Shown here piece after piece: positions 38,101-51,700 of a stretch of 64,000 nt of DNA. Position numbers and translations under genes: made by a program. The stretch lies in NCBI RefSeq assembly GCF_964355755.1, contig NC_092674.1, forward strand, positions 13,895,001 through 13,959,000, written 5' to 3'. The stretch is from Antedon mediterranea. Its lineage: Eukaryota > Echinodermata > Crinoidea > Comatulida > Antedonidae. The notes beneath the pieces are model-generated. The model saw only the letters and a list, made by a program, of their open reading frames with translations. It was not told the DNA's origin and did not search any database. The first letter of the stretch is position 1. Each line of letters begins with the position of its first letter.

Positions 38101-39662
38101 TTCCAGCTGTGACAATTGTATTATCATCGCTCTGCACAACCATGAAGAAACATCAGAATGGTTGACAATATTATAATTATTAATAAAGGTCAATAGGAAA
38201 AGGATCTGATCATATAATGCACTTTTATATGATCTAGCGAACTTAAGCAGAGCAATAAGGTGGTGTCTGTGCAGCATTGTGTTGGAAGGCATTGGATAAT
38301 AAGACACAAACAAGTGTACAAGAGTGTATTGATAGGCTGCACTATCAAAGACGGGTAGATGTTATTGTGTTCGGTGTATATGTAAACACACTATTTAAAA
38401 ATAGTTTCAAAAAGAGATGATAGCATTCGGTTTATTATAAAGTGGTAGGTATGGTTATATGATAATGTTAAAATAACAATAGTGAGGCATTTAATGAATA
38501 GCAAAACAGCCTTAAAATGTGACATGTTTGGAGAAACTATTCTCATCATCAGAAGATAATGATAATGTTACTTTTGTAGTTTTGATGGAATAAAGCTATG
38601 TTATGGAATGAATCTACGGTATTCATTTGGATAATGTATACAGACTGATTAAGGTGTATGTATATTCAGATGGGTATAGCTGTAATAGTAAATCCCAGTA
38701 TTTATTTTATTAATTTAAACAAATAATTCATGTTGTCAGTTTTATTCATAATTATATTTATTGATGTTCTGAATTAACTTTTGTGAGCAAAAAAATATCA
38801 TGACTTATTTGTGTATGCAATGTTTTTTGTGACAATGTTCTATTAACATACATACCTAAAAAGGGCCTTGCAAACTACAGAAAGCCACTAATCTCCTATC
38901 TGTATTGACATCATGCTCTTATAGTACTCTTTCATGTGCTGTTATACTTTATACAACATTCTCTTATACACGATGTTGGATGCACCAATGTAAATTATAA
39001 TTCAGTGGTGTTTGCGTTTGAACAAGCAGTTACGACTGAAAACGTATCCAAAATGTGTTCAGGTGGTAACACATTTTGACTGGTAAATTCCAATTTCATT
39101 GGTTTCATTTTGCCGTTACTGAGAGTGGATAAGGTTTCAAATTAATTAATTAAATATACGGAACTTTCGCCAATGAGCTATGCTCGACGCGATTATGAGA
39201 TCATGTTCCGAATATGAGCACTGTTTCTATAATTTACAGTATGATTTATATATAATTTACACAGTGCTACGCAACATCATTGATTTACATATACACAATA
39301 TTATTTAAAAAACCGTTGCGAATTAAAGTTGGAATTTATTCTGACTTGTTAAGCCTCCACTGATTGTGAGGGCGTTTGTTGTATGAGAGAATGTATCTGG
39401 TGGGTGAAAATCTGTGATAATCTAGTGGTATGATACTCGCCCTGTAAGCGAGAGGTTGCAGGTTCGAATCCAGCCAGAGACATTTTTTCATACAACTAAA
39501 AAATACGGAACTTTCGCCAATGAGCTATGCTTGACGCGATTATGAGATCATGTTCCGAATATGAGCACTGTTTCTATAATTTACAGTATGATTTATATAA
39601 TATATATTATGTATATGTATATGTATATGTATAATTATATATATATGTATATATATGTATAT

Positions 39663-39704
<42 letters not shown>

Positions 39705-42700
39705 ACAATAGGCAAAGAACATTAATTCTAAGCGCAGAAATGAGAGATCGCGGCCGTAAGCGCGAATTTTTTAGACAAAATGATTATTATGAGCGTAGGA
39801 ACCAGAGACTTCCATTCAATGCGCGTAGGCCAGTTAGATCCTATGGGCGTAGTAGGAATTATTCAAGGAGCACAGTCGAATGTTATGGATGTGGTGGTTT
39901 TGGGCGCATAAGGAAATTCTGCCGATGGCAAAGAAACTGATCTCAAGCAAGTAGTGTGGATGATGGCAACATCCCAATAAATTATTATACACTGGTACCA
40001 TGTCTTAGTAGTTTCAATCGTAAAACCATTAATAATAATAAGAATAATCATAAAACTAACAATAAAAATAACATATATATTAATGAAAATAATAATAAAA
40101 CTAATAATAAAAACAACGTAAATATTAATATTACAAATATAAACCGTGATGACTATAATAGCGACAATGATAACGATATTGACAACGATAATGATACTGT
40201 GAATGATAGTGATACTGTAAAGGATAATGTTAACGGTAATTGTAATGTTTTACATAACAATGACAATAATGTAAATATTAGTGTTGTTAATTCTGTAATT
40301 AGTGATAATGAAGATGAAAAATGTGATAGTTCTGATAGTGATAATGTATCTTTATTGGATACTGACTCTGAATTGGAAGATGAATATTATGCTTTACCTG
40401 GTCTTCAAAATCACACATCAGCATATGAAAAATGTGCTGATGATAGGTTAAAGCATAGTCTAAAAATCGGTCAAATTAATGTGAGGAGTCTTATAAACAA
40501 GGTCGATGACATAAGTTTTCTTTTCACATGCCACTCTGGATATTTTATGCATTTCTGAAACTTGGTTAAATACAGACGATAGTGATGTACTTGTTCACAT
40601 TGATAGTTTCAATATAATCAGACGAGATAGGAATATGACAATCTGTAATGGTAAAACTAAAAACAGAGGAGGTGGTGTGTGTTTATACATAAAGAAGGAA
40701 TTCCCTATGTTGAAAGAGACGAACGTAATACATGTGTCAATATGGAAGCTTTATGAATTGAAATCACTAATAAAAAAATAATCTGCTTGTTGGAAGCTAA
40801 TATTGATCCCCTAACGCAAAAAAAACCTATATTAATCTTATTATTGAAATGCTCGAGAAAGTGGCAAACGAAAACAAGGAAATTGTACTCTTAGGAGATT
40901 TTAATATAAATTATGACCTTAATGTTGACCTGAACTCAAATCCTATAAATCAAATAGAGAATATGTTTGTACTTAGACAACTAATACATAAACCTACGCG
41001 AGTTACAAACACATCTGCAAAATGTATTGATCTAATACTTACTTCAATTCCTGACAACCATATTTATTCTGATGTTGCACAAATTTCTCTTAGTGATCAC
41101 TGTTTTATCTATACATGTATTAAGCTATCGAAAAAGTTAACGAACACAAAAGCATAACTTTTAGGAACTTTAAACAATTTAATCAAGAATCTTTTATAAA
41201 TGACTTAAATAAAAACCTTTTCTTTCAAATAGTATATTTAATTATGAGGACATAAACGTTTTTTGGAATAATTGGATGAACTCCTTCTTAAGTATATGTA
41301 ATAAACACGCTCCACTAAAGACAATGCGCGTGAAAGATCGCTTTTGTCCATGGATGACTCCTGATATTATTGAAACTATAAATGTATAAAGGAGACCATG
41401 AAAAGGTCCTCTCTGATAAATCTGAAAGTGATGCACATTTAATTAAGTATCGTGAACTCCGTAACTTAGTTACCAGAAAAATTAGGAATGGGAAGAAATA
41501 AGTAAGACCATTGGTAAAGATAAAAATAGAAATAGTGTACACACAGACCTAAATTGTGAAGATTTTAATAATTATTTCTCCAATATTGGGAATACAATTT
41601 CACAATCTTTTGATATTAATTTGAGCCCCGAATGGAAACATCCCGTATGTATCCATGAATTTATTTTCGAAAAGGTAAAATGTGAGGATATTGAAAAAGC
41701 CCTTTCAGGTTTGTCTGAAAATAGTAATTTAGATATTTTGAATTTTGAAGTTCAAGTTTTTCAAAGTTGCTTAAAATAGGTACACCTAATATAGCAAGAT
41801 CCCTTTCTTCGTTAATAGACTTATCTATTGATTCAGGTATAATTGTGCCAGATGATTGAAACTGGCTAAAACAACACCTATCTATAAAGGAAAGGGATGT
41901 ATAGCAAACTGAGTTATGAGTAACTATAGACCGATATCTGTGGTATGCCATATATCGAGAATTGTTGAAAGAGTAATACAAAATCAATTAATTAATTATT
42001 TAAATGAAAATGATTTCATAAGCGTGGACCAATATGCGTTTAGAAAAAACCACTCCACTGTTTCTTGCCTCCATCGTGTTGTGGATGAATGGATGGAAAA
42101 TGTAAATGACCGTGAATTGATTGGAGCCTGTTTTCTCGATATATCCAAATGCTTCGACTCCATTGATCATACAATTCTACTTACTAAATTGGAGAATTAT
42201 TGGCTAAAAGGTAATGAAATTAAATGGTTCAAAAGTTATCTTTCCCAGCGTAAACAAATAGTTAAATGTCATAATAAATTATCTAAAAAAACAAAAGTCA
42301 AAATTGGCATACCACAAGGTAGTGTCTTAGGACCAATATTATTCCTATTATTTATAAATGACCTTCCTCAGTATGTTTACCCAGGATCATGTAGTATTTT
42401 TGCTGATGATGTTGTCATCTACACTACTGGAAATGCAATGGAAAATATAAACATCAAACTGCAAACAATTATGAATAATGTTGGAAATTGGTATAATCAA
42501 AATAAATTACGAGTAAATTCTAGTAAAACTTATGTTAATTAGAAATCGTAATGTTCGCCCTCAGTCCTCTCTGAATATTCATGTTGGTAGTGAAACCCTT
42601 GATGTCGTGAAAAATATCCGTTATCTTGGACTTCAAATTGATGAGAATCTAAATTGGAATGATCATATTCTGCAATTAAATAAAACTATTGGATACAAAA

Positions 42701-45700
42701 TTAATATCCTAAATTAGTTGTCTGAAACGCTAGGTGAATCCCTTTTAAATAATATGCTATATACCAGCGTAATTCAGCCCTGTATGGACTATGTTATCTC
42801 TGTGGGGGACTACGTCACGAAAAATAAAAATATTCTTTTAAGGTTACAAAAACGTGCCGCCCGAGTTGTAAAAAATAATTTTGACTACAAAAACTTTCGT
42901 GGGATTGATATTATTAAACAAAATAAATGGAAATTGCTTGATGAACGCAGAGACTACGCTCTTACTTGTAATACGTACAAATGTATACATGGTATTGTAC
43001 CCACTCCCCCCTCCCCCGTCTGTGCAATGATGGTGAAATGGTTTACGACCAACATGGATACTCTACGAGATATTCCCAATCTCTGAATGTTATACCACCT
43101 ATGCCAAATTGCTTATTAATGAACGGATCGCTAAAAATTGCAGGGGCCAAAGCTTGTAATAAGATCCCTCTAAATATTCAAGATAACTTGTCTAGTAATA
43201 GTTTTAAAATTAATTATAAAAACATTTCTCAAAAAAATAATTGCTTTTCCATACTTTTTCTTTTGAACGTTCTATATTTACTGATTGTTGTATTTTTTGT
43301 TTTGGATTTTTTAATTCTTGTGTTTTTAAGTTGTTTGCGAGACCATATTGAAAAACAGAAAATTATGATCTTTTTTTTCTGAATTATGTTATCCTGCTTA
43401 AATTCAATTCAATTTATTTTCATAAGATACATCATTGTGAAATAAAATTACAGTGTTTTTTTTTTGTTTTTTTTTATAATTAGAATGCACTTATGCTGGA
43501 GAAACATAAGCCCGGAGGGCTTTAAGGCTAGTTCCACCAGAAAAAAATATATAATTCAAAAAGTATATATAATAAATGTTTCAAAAGTAGTCAATAAATA
43601 AATAAATGAAAATAAAATATGAATAAATAAATAACAAGAATAAAGAAAAATAATAAACAATTTAAGCTACATACACAAGCACAACAAGACACAGGACAAA
43701 AACACGAGACAGAACGAGGACAGAAGGGACGAAGACGCTGGACAAGAGTTAAACAACTGGGTTAGAGGATAACGACTGAATTCTTAGTTGAGTTGAAATA
43801 TGTTTTAATAAATAAATAAATAAATAAATACATTTCATAGGGGGTATTTTCATATTGCATTTTGTGATATACAATTTCGAGTGTTTCACCTGCTTTGGTA
43901 GAAACAAAAATGTAAACATAATACTAGTGTATTGGTAAACACATGATGTACTGCTAACCATACCTAGTGTATTTGTGCACATAATACTATAGTAGGTGAC
44001 ATTTGAGACCGTTTTATTTGACACGACAAAGCATGTGACCTAAAAAACGTACATTATTATATCCTAATGTAGTACATTTTGTATGTTGACATGACAGGAG
44101 AAACACTAAAATGTTCCTTCTAACAGAGTTTTTCTCGGGTTACTTGATTTCGGTGTATTGTTTTAATGGGCTGTGTGCATAGTTTAGATACTAGATACTA
44201 TTTTAGTATTACAGGCGGATTAAAAATATGTTGCTTATTATAAAACACAGCCCTTTTAAAATACTAGGCCTACTTAGTTTATTAATGAAATATATCATAA
44301 TTATAATATACATTTGGATTAGCTGTACGCGAGTGCAAATAAAACATCTAAATGAATATGTATTTGCAAAAAGCTAAAATTATGTTTTCGAGAATTTTTA
44401 TTTAAACCACATACTAAGTGGTTAGTGTAACTTCACATTTATGATATATGAAACATTATGTTGATTAGTCACCTTAATATGGACCTTTGCAATATACGAC
44501 GATTTAAAATTCAGAGTTTTAGTATTATAGTATTACAGTTGAACCCCATGAGCGCTCACCCCCCCCCCCCCGAAAGTTTGCTCCCGTAACGGCCGTACTT
44601 TCGAAAAGCCTGTTTGTTCTTCATCTAATTAGTTGACCTCCTGTAAGCAGGGGTAGTAACAAAGTGCGAGGCAGCGAGGCACGCGAGGAGGGAAAGGCAA
44701 GCGTGGCAAGTCAGACATTTATGCGAGGCATCATTTTACCATCATCAAAAAAATGCGAGGCATCATTTTATCATTTCTCAAAATTGCGAGTCAAGAAATC
44801 ACCGAAATTGAAGAAGCCCATGCCCAGTAGCCGCTAAGCCCGCTATAGTTCCCTTTTGCACTTGCCTTGTATTTTAACTCGACATTTTTTGTTAATCAAC
44901 TTTATCCTGAATACCACACCTTAGAATTAGTAGAAAAATCACATAAAGGTAGAATAAATACGTTAAATTGGTGATTTTAAAGACCTTTTTCCCGCACACT
45001 GTTTTCGAATTTCGCACACTCCATGTTCAATATTTTGGTTTTTATGGAACGCCAAAAGAGCAAAATTAATTAGAGGGCTAAAAACTCTGTGGAATCCATA
45101 TATTTAACGCATTATTTAGTGAAAATTACGTACAATTTCAATAGATTTTGTCACTGTCAGTAAGCAAAAATGTTACTGTTGATACTGTACCTTTTAAAGA
45201 ATCAAATGGAAAAAAAAATCATAATATATATCTTTAATAGGATCATGGTTATGACGTTAAACTACAAACTACATCCAGGTAGAGTAGGCTGAGGTTGTGT
45301 GTGGAGCTAGTGAGTCCCAGCTAGCCTCTATTAAATGCACACAATAAACCAATTTCACCCACACTCCATGACTGGCGGGTATGGTCTGCGCCACAAACCC
45401 GAGCAGGCTCCCAGGGTAGGGGTTACGGATCCATCATCGGCAGCAGGATGATGAGTTGTAACAGCAACAGCCGACAAACTGTCATCTTGATGTTACCAGT
45501 ACAGCGGTAACTGAACAACAGCTGGCGCAACTATCCACAAGTGAGGTGGATACTGTGAAAGTGGAAAGCAACGGCGACCTACCACGTGTAGGTATCGCTA
45601 ATCACTCATTATGACAGAACAATTTTGAAACCAACCCGATATGAGAGTGGATGGTGGAACCGCCAGGCCGGAAGCTCTCAGAGATGTTACTGGCGAAGAG

Positions 45701-48700
45701 TCGCATTTAGATAGGATAAAGGCCGGTGCACACCGAACGCGAAGCAGCGAATTTCGCGTTAAAAGGTGACGCACGCGGCAGGCGACGGACGCTTCCAGTG
45801 TGAACATACAAGCGAACATTGTACGATAGTCGAATTTCAACTTTAACGCGTTGAAAACTACACGCGAATTTTCAAAAGTTGAACCTTGGTCAACTTTTTG
45901 AGGCGTCGTAAGCGCGGTTCTCGTTCGTCAACCAATCAGAACTCAGGAATATCCTTTATCATTGACGATCGACATCGCACCGACGGAAACAAGGTTGCTG
46001 ACGAGTTACAGATGACGGACATGAGCCAAAGCCCGCGGGAAACTCATGCCTTGACGGAGGTAGTGTTGTAACCAAACAAATTCGACTAAGAAACTTGATA
46101 CGAATAGCAACATGGAATGTGAGAAGTATGGCATCCGGAAAACTAGGCACAGTCATCAGTGAAGCAACTCACTACAACAAAAGTGTTTTGGGTGTAGCAG
46201 AGCACAGGTGGGCAGGACAAGGACATTTTAGACAAGAAGAAAGTGGTATGATAATCTTTTCAGGAAAGGAGATATCAGGCAATGGAGGTGTTGGAATTTA
46301 CCTTGAAGAAAGGACCTCTAAATCTTTGCTGGGATATAATCCAATAAGTGATAGGGGGTTGTCAGTAAGGTTGCATGGCAAACCCATGAACATTACACTA
46401 TTGTAGGTATATGCCCCAACAAGCACTGCAACTAACTAAAAAGTTAGAAAGAACTGACGGAATGGGGGATTTCCCTTCTTGTTGATGCTGGGCGCGGCCG
46501 AGCCTAGGTGAGAAAAGACATTGCTTTGATGAAATATAAAGTGCGTCTTATACATCGACGATATACAAAATACCGATGTTTTACTCTCCGTTAGGGGGTG
46601 CGTCTTATACACAGGTGCGACGTATACACCGACATATACGGTACACTAAATTCTAAAATATTTAATTAGGCCTGCTAACAACGACCTACTGTGTATTAGG
46701 CCTAGCCTAGGCTAGTTTAGACACGGGGCATAACGCGCTCAAAACAGAATTAAAGTGTGAAACAAATTTTGGATATATGTTTGAGCTCGTTGTTTTATTC
46801 AGTGTGTTTTGTTACTCTCAAATCCGAATACAATTAACAGAGAAATTAACATAAAAAAAAAAAAATTCCAAATTATTTTCGGATTTGACAAAAGCATATT
46901 TGGCAAATCAAAATTGATTACATTCCGATTATCAGGACCTACAATGGTATGATAACGTAAACTTACTGTGAGTTTTTTCCACTTAAATTATAATAGTATG
47001 AGGTTAATTAGGCATATTTCACATAACAGAATATCGAATTTTGTTTCTCAGGTTCACTCTGCAATCACGATCTCTTTTCGCGAATTCTAATCTCACATAA
47101 ATGGGCACTGAAATCATTATTAGCAACATCTAAGCTTATACAGTAGGCATATATTTATATTTATTAATTTTTTTTTATTCTTTTACTTGGTGTCATCGTA
47201 TTAATAGGCCTATTCGTGGATACTATTTAAAAAATACAAACAAAAGGTTTGTATTTTTTTACGATGGTTTCGCTGTATCCAGTAGGTTGTCTGTTTCTAT
47301 CAAAACTCTCAAATCAACCGGCGGACGCTTTAAATAATGTTGCCGATGACTTTTATGATGAGTTTGAAGAATAAAATGAATAATTAAAAATGAGGCGTAT
47401 GCATGATTGATTTCTATAATATAAATTCTACAAAAGCGTTGTCTCCAGTTTTCATTGTTTAGGACGACATATCGAGTATGTTGTTATACAGGCTATGATT
47501 GTTATTATAAAAATATGATATGAAAATAACTATTGTTGTTATGTTGTACCATGTTGAGTTGAAGTTTAACAGAACAATACATAGTTGTAATTGTTCTGCT
47601 AATTTAGTATTATTTATATATAATGTACTATACAGTACTTTAGGTATGTTATTACCGGTTCGCCCTTTAAATTTGAAAATTAAACCATTTATTTTAATCA
47701 CACTGCACTGAACTATATAGCACCCCGTATTAATAATGTTTGTAAAACTTACATTGGTTGTAAGATCCAAATTAGCATCTGCCTTGAGTAAAATAGTGCA
47801 AACATCTGTTTTGCCACTATGTGCAGCAGAATGCAAAGGTGTCCAACCATCCTGAAATATTACAAACATTATGTTATAGTATTTTGTCACTTTACAACAA
47901 ACAATCTAACGTTGTACTAAATCAATTAGATCTGATCATGTGTAATACTAATTCAATTAAATAATTAAATATATATATTTAAAGTATGTGCAATCAGTGC
48001 TACTAAGCGCCTTTGATGATTACATTGGTTAGTTAATTATTGCAATACAAACACATACATATTAAAGTTACTTTTTAGGTTGTTAAATTATACTGGTATG
48101 TATACTTCTTGTATCTAATTTGTAAACAAAAAACTTTGTAATGTTAAACCATTGGACAGTGTGTGTGATATGTGTAATATATCATGTATCTAATTTATAA
48201 AAAAAATATTATTTTAATTAGACTTTCATTAGGCATAATGTGTATATACCAGTTCCAGAAACAAATGAAATACGATTATTGATGAAAGTATGAAAGCACA
48301 CCTAAAAGGGACAATGGTTAAAATATGAACTCAATCATCACTGTGATGAATTGGGGATATCTGCGTTAACGCACAAAGTGTACAGAAACAAACGTCTTGA
48401 AATACGCACATATAGACCGGTAGGTACCAATATCTGACTATTTAAGTGTGTTGGGGGTCACTTGAAGTAAATGAAAATGGGAGTCTGCCGGGTACCCCCT
48501 GCTGCGTCTAGACCGGGGAGACCCCGAAACGTGCTAAAAAATCGGCCCAGGTTAGATGAGAGAGATACCACCTAATTTTACCACCACGGGATGCCCATTG
48601 GCATCCTTATACCAGTATCACAAACGACAGACTTTTTCTCTCCTGCAAAAGGCCCGCCAGACCCCCTGAGGGTGGGCCCAAAATGGGGTTAGCATAGATG

Positions 48701-51700
48701 AGTGAGGTACCACTCAAAATTAATGCCAAATGAACTAATACTAAATGGATAACAACAGACTAATTGTCTGCTGCACCGCAAGTGCCAGACACCCTAAAGT
48801 TAGACTAGGGACCCCCTTCCCCAAACTAGCCCAGCTTAGTGGAGCTCGACCGAGTAACATCGTTTGGATTGCTCCGTTAAATACCATGATTTAGTGGACT
48901 TTACCTTCAAATCAGTCTACTTAATTATCACTATTTTAATTATTTACTGCCTATATCAGCTAAGTATAACTTATATTTTCTTCTGTGCATTGTTTTTAGT
49001 TTGATTAAAGTGATTTTATATTACATGGTGGAAGACCCAAATTTTATAGGAACAGAGTTAGCAAACATAATAACAAGAAAACAAGAAACAAACACAACAA
49101 GAGACGAATAAGAAGACAACCAGATATTTGTTTGAAAGGAGAAAACCAGAAATTTATTTTTACACAAAGACAAGCTGAAATTTATAGTTGAATGAGAGAA
49201 GTAGAATTTTTCTTTCAAGTAAGCATTTAACTGGATCGAGACAAGCAGAAATTTTTTCAAGTAGGCCTAAGCATTTTACCCGGATCGAGACAAGCATAAT
49301 TTTTTTTTCAAATTTGTATTTTAACTGGATCGAGACAAGCAGAATTTTAAATTTCATATAACCGTTGGACGAAGACAAAGAAGATAATCAAGGAAGACAC
49401 GAGAAGAATCAGAACGGAAAACAGAAGCAAGCGGACAAGAACATTTCATTGGACACTTTCAACTTTTTTTCAAACGTTTTTTTTAACATTTATTTTTTTT
49501 TAAATTTTGAAATTAGACCATTTTGAACATTGATGAACACTTTTCGCATTTCTTGAATTCGTTGGTTGAACATTTGATCATTGATGAACACTTTTCTCAT
49601 TTCTGGAATTCGTTTGAACATTGTTGAACATTTTTTTTGCATTTCCTTTACTTCGTTTTTAATTGGATCTGAAGCATTGGGGTAAGTCAAAGCCATTTTG
49701 ATTTTGAATTGTAACCTTGATTGAGAAGTGAGAGCTTATATATATACACTAAATTGTTTTTGATATTTGATTAATAATCTTATAAAGTATGGTTGACGTT
49801 GATAATGAAGTAATTGTAAATGAGCCTGTCCAACCTCATCCCGTGCCCCATCTAAGACAAACAGATTTCCTTCCCAAAAGATACGATGGTTCCATCACCG
49901 ATCACGAACAATGTAGTGCACACTACTTATCGTTTACCGACTACCTTGAGGCCCACACTTTAGAAAACCCTGAAAATAATGCCCAATTACTTAATGTCAT
50001 AAGTATTTTCAAACGTAGCCTTCAGGGCCAAGCTAGACTCTGGATCGAGGGAAAGCAGTTCGATTCTCTGGAATCCTTGAAAACCCAATTCATTAATAGG
50101 TTTTGTAAAACAAATCAATCTATGCGCACATAAGAGAATACGATTCAATTACTTATACCACTGGCGACAATGCCGAAAAACATTTAACCAGAATCAAACA
50201 AGCCGCAGACAGAATTGGCTACGCTGACCAGCAGATAAAGAATACATTTATTTCGACCCTTCTACCAAAATGCAGAGCAGCTGTAGCCATGTCCTCCCCA
50301 ATCGATGCCACTATTGACAATATCGTAAATAGCGCACAAAATTACTTTGACCTTTCCGTGGAGGATTCCCCACGGGAAGTTTCATCCAATATCAACAAGG
50401 AAACAAATAATAGTCTTGAATCCCTCTAACATGAAATTAATTCTCTTAAGTTAGATATAGCCACAACAAAACGATCCCTTAATGATGATACTCGACGCTC
50501 ACGTTCCCCCACCCGAAATTATACACCAACAAGACGAAACCGAAGCCCAAGTCCCTACAACCCCCGGTTCCAGATCCCACCTACCCCAACCTGTTATTTC
50601 TGCGGGAAGCCAGGCCACATAGCAAGGCACGGCCAACAACGAAACCGTCCTTACGGAAACTACCCCCACCATACCCATACCAACAGTCAAACAATTACTA
50701 CCCTAGCCACCAGCAGGATTTTTAAAAAGGGGACTAGATGCCGCCTATAATCTGGCCCCCCATACTAAACACGCCAATTTTTAGGCAAAATACTTAGGGA
50801 ATTCAGATAAGATTGATTTGTTACATAAGGTCAGAAATTACGTTAAAGGAAATTTACCAGATGGTAGAAATGTTTTAACTTTATTTGACAGCGGTTAAAC
50901 TAGAACTATAATCTTACAATCGTACGTTAATTCCTCACTTTATTTATCGCGTCGAAAGCCAGTTGAAGTGAACACAACTAAATTTCGATTAGGTAACGAT
51001 TTCTTGTACGCCAACCACTTAGTGCAATTCGAATTATTTATCCAAGGACACAAATTTAAAATGTCAGCATTAATCGTTAAAAATTTGACAGGTATTGACC
51101 TGATACTTGGAACCGAAACATTGTCTGAACTCGACGGTACTTTAAATTTTAAGGAAAACACCTTTCGCATTAGACCAAAGGTTTTTAGCTTTCGTCCTGT
51201 CTACAAGATTTTTCTTAAACCCGGTGATACTAAAACAGTTAAATTAAAAGGAAGGGTTCCCGCCTATGTACGTAATTCTGATGTTGTTCTACATGCAACT
51301 ACCCATATTTCTAAACTTTGTCCATCAGATATGTTAGTAAAATTACATAGAGGAGAAACCAACATTGATATCACTAACAACACAAACAGAAACGTATCTC
51401 TTAATACACATCAACCTATCGCGAGCCTTCACTTAACCAACCTTGTAACAGTTACTAACGACCTACCAATAGATAGAATAAAGTTGACCAATGACAACGC
51501 AAACAAGTACCCACACTCAGAACGTACAGACCCATTGCTATCTTTAACTGAGGAAGAAATAATCAGAAAACAAGTTGATTTAACAGACAGCGTTTTAACA
51601 AATAGAGAAAAAGAAGATCTATTATAAAACATTACAACAAAACAGAAACGCATTTTCCCTATATGGTGAACAACTATCTAGCTGCCCAAACTTCAAAGCT

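Noticed and set aside
39411-39481. Functional tRNA-Thr gene
   Set aside because: Acceptor and T stems have mismatches and the sequence is embedded in a longer hairpin between direct repeats; pseudo or mobile origin is more likely.
45598-45840. 80-codon minus-strand ORF as a gene
   Set aside because: It overlaps a LINE 5' region and a MITE-like end and has no protein-like pattern.
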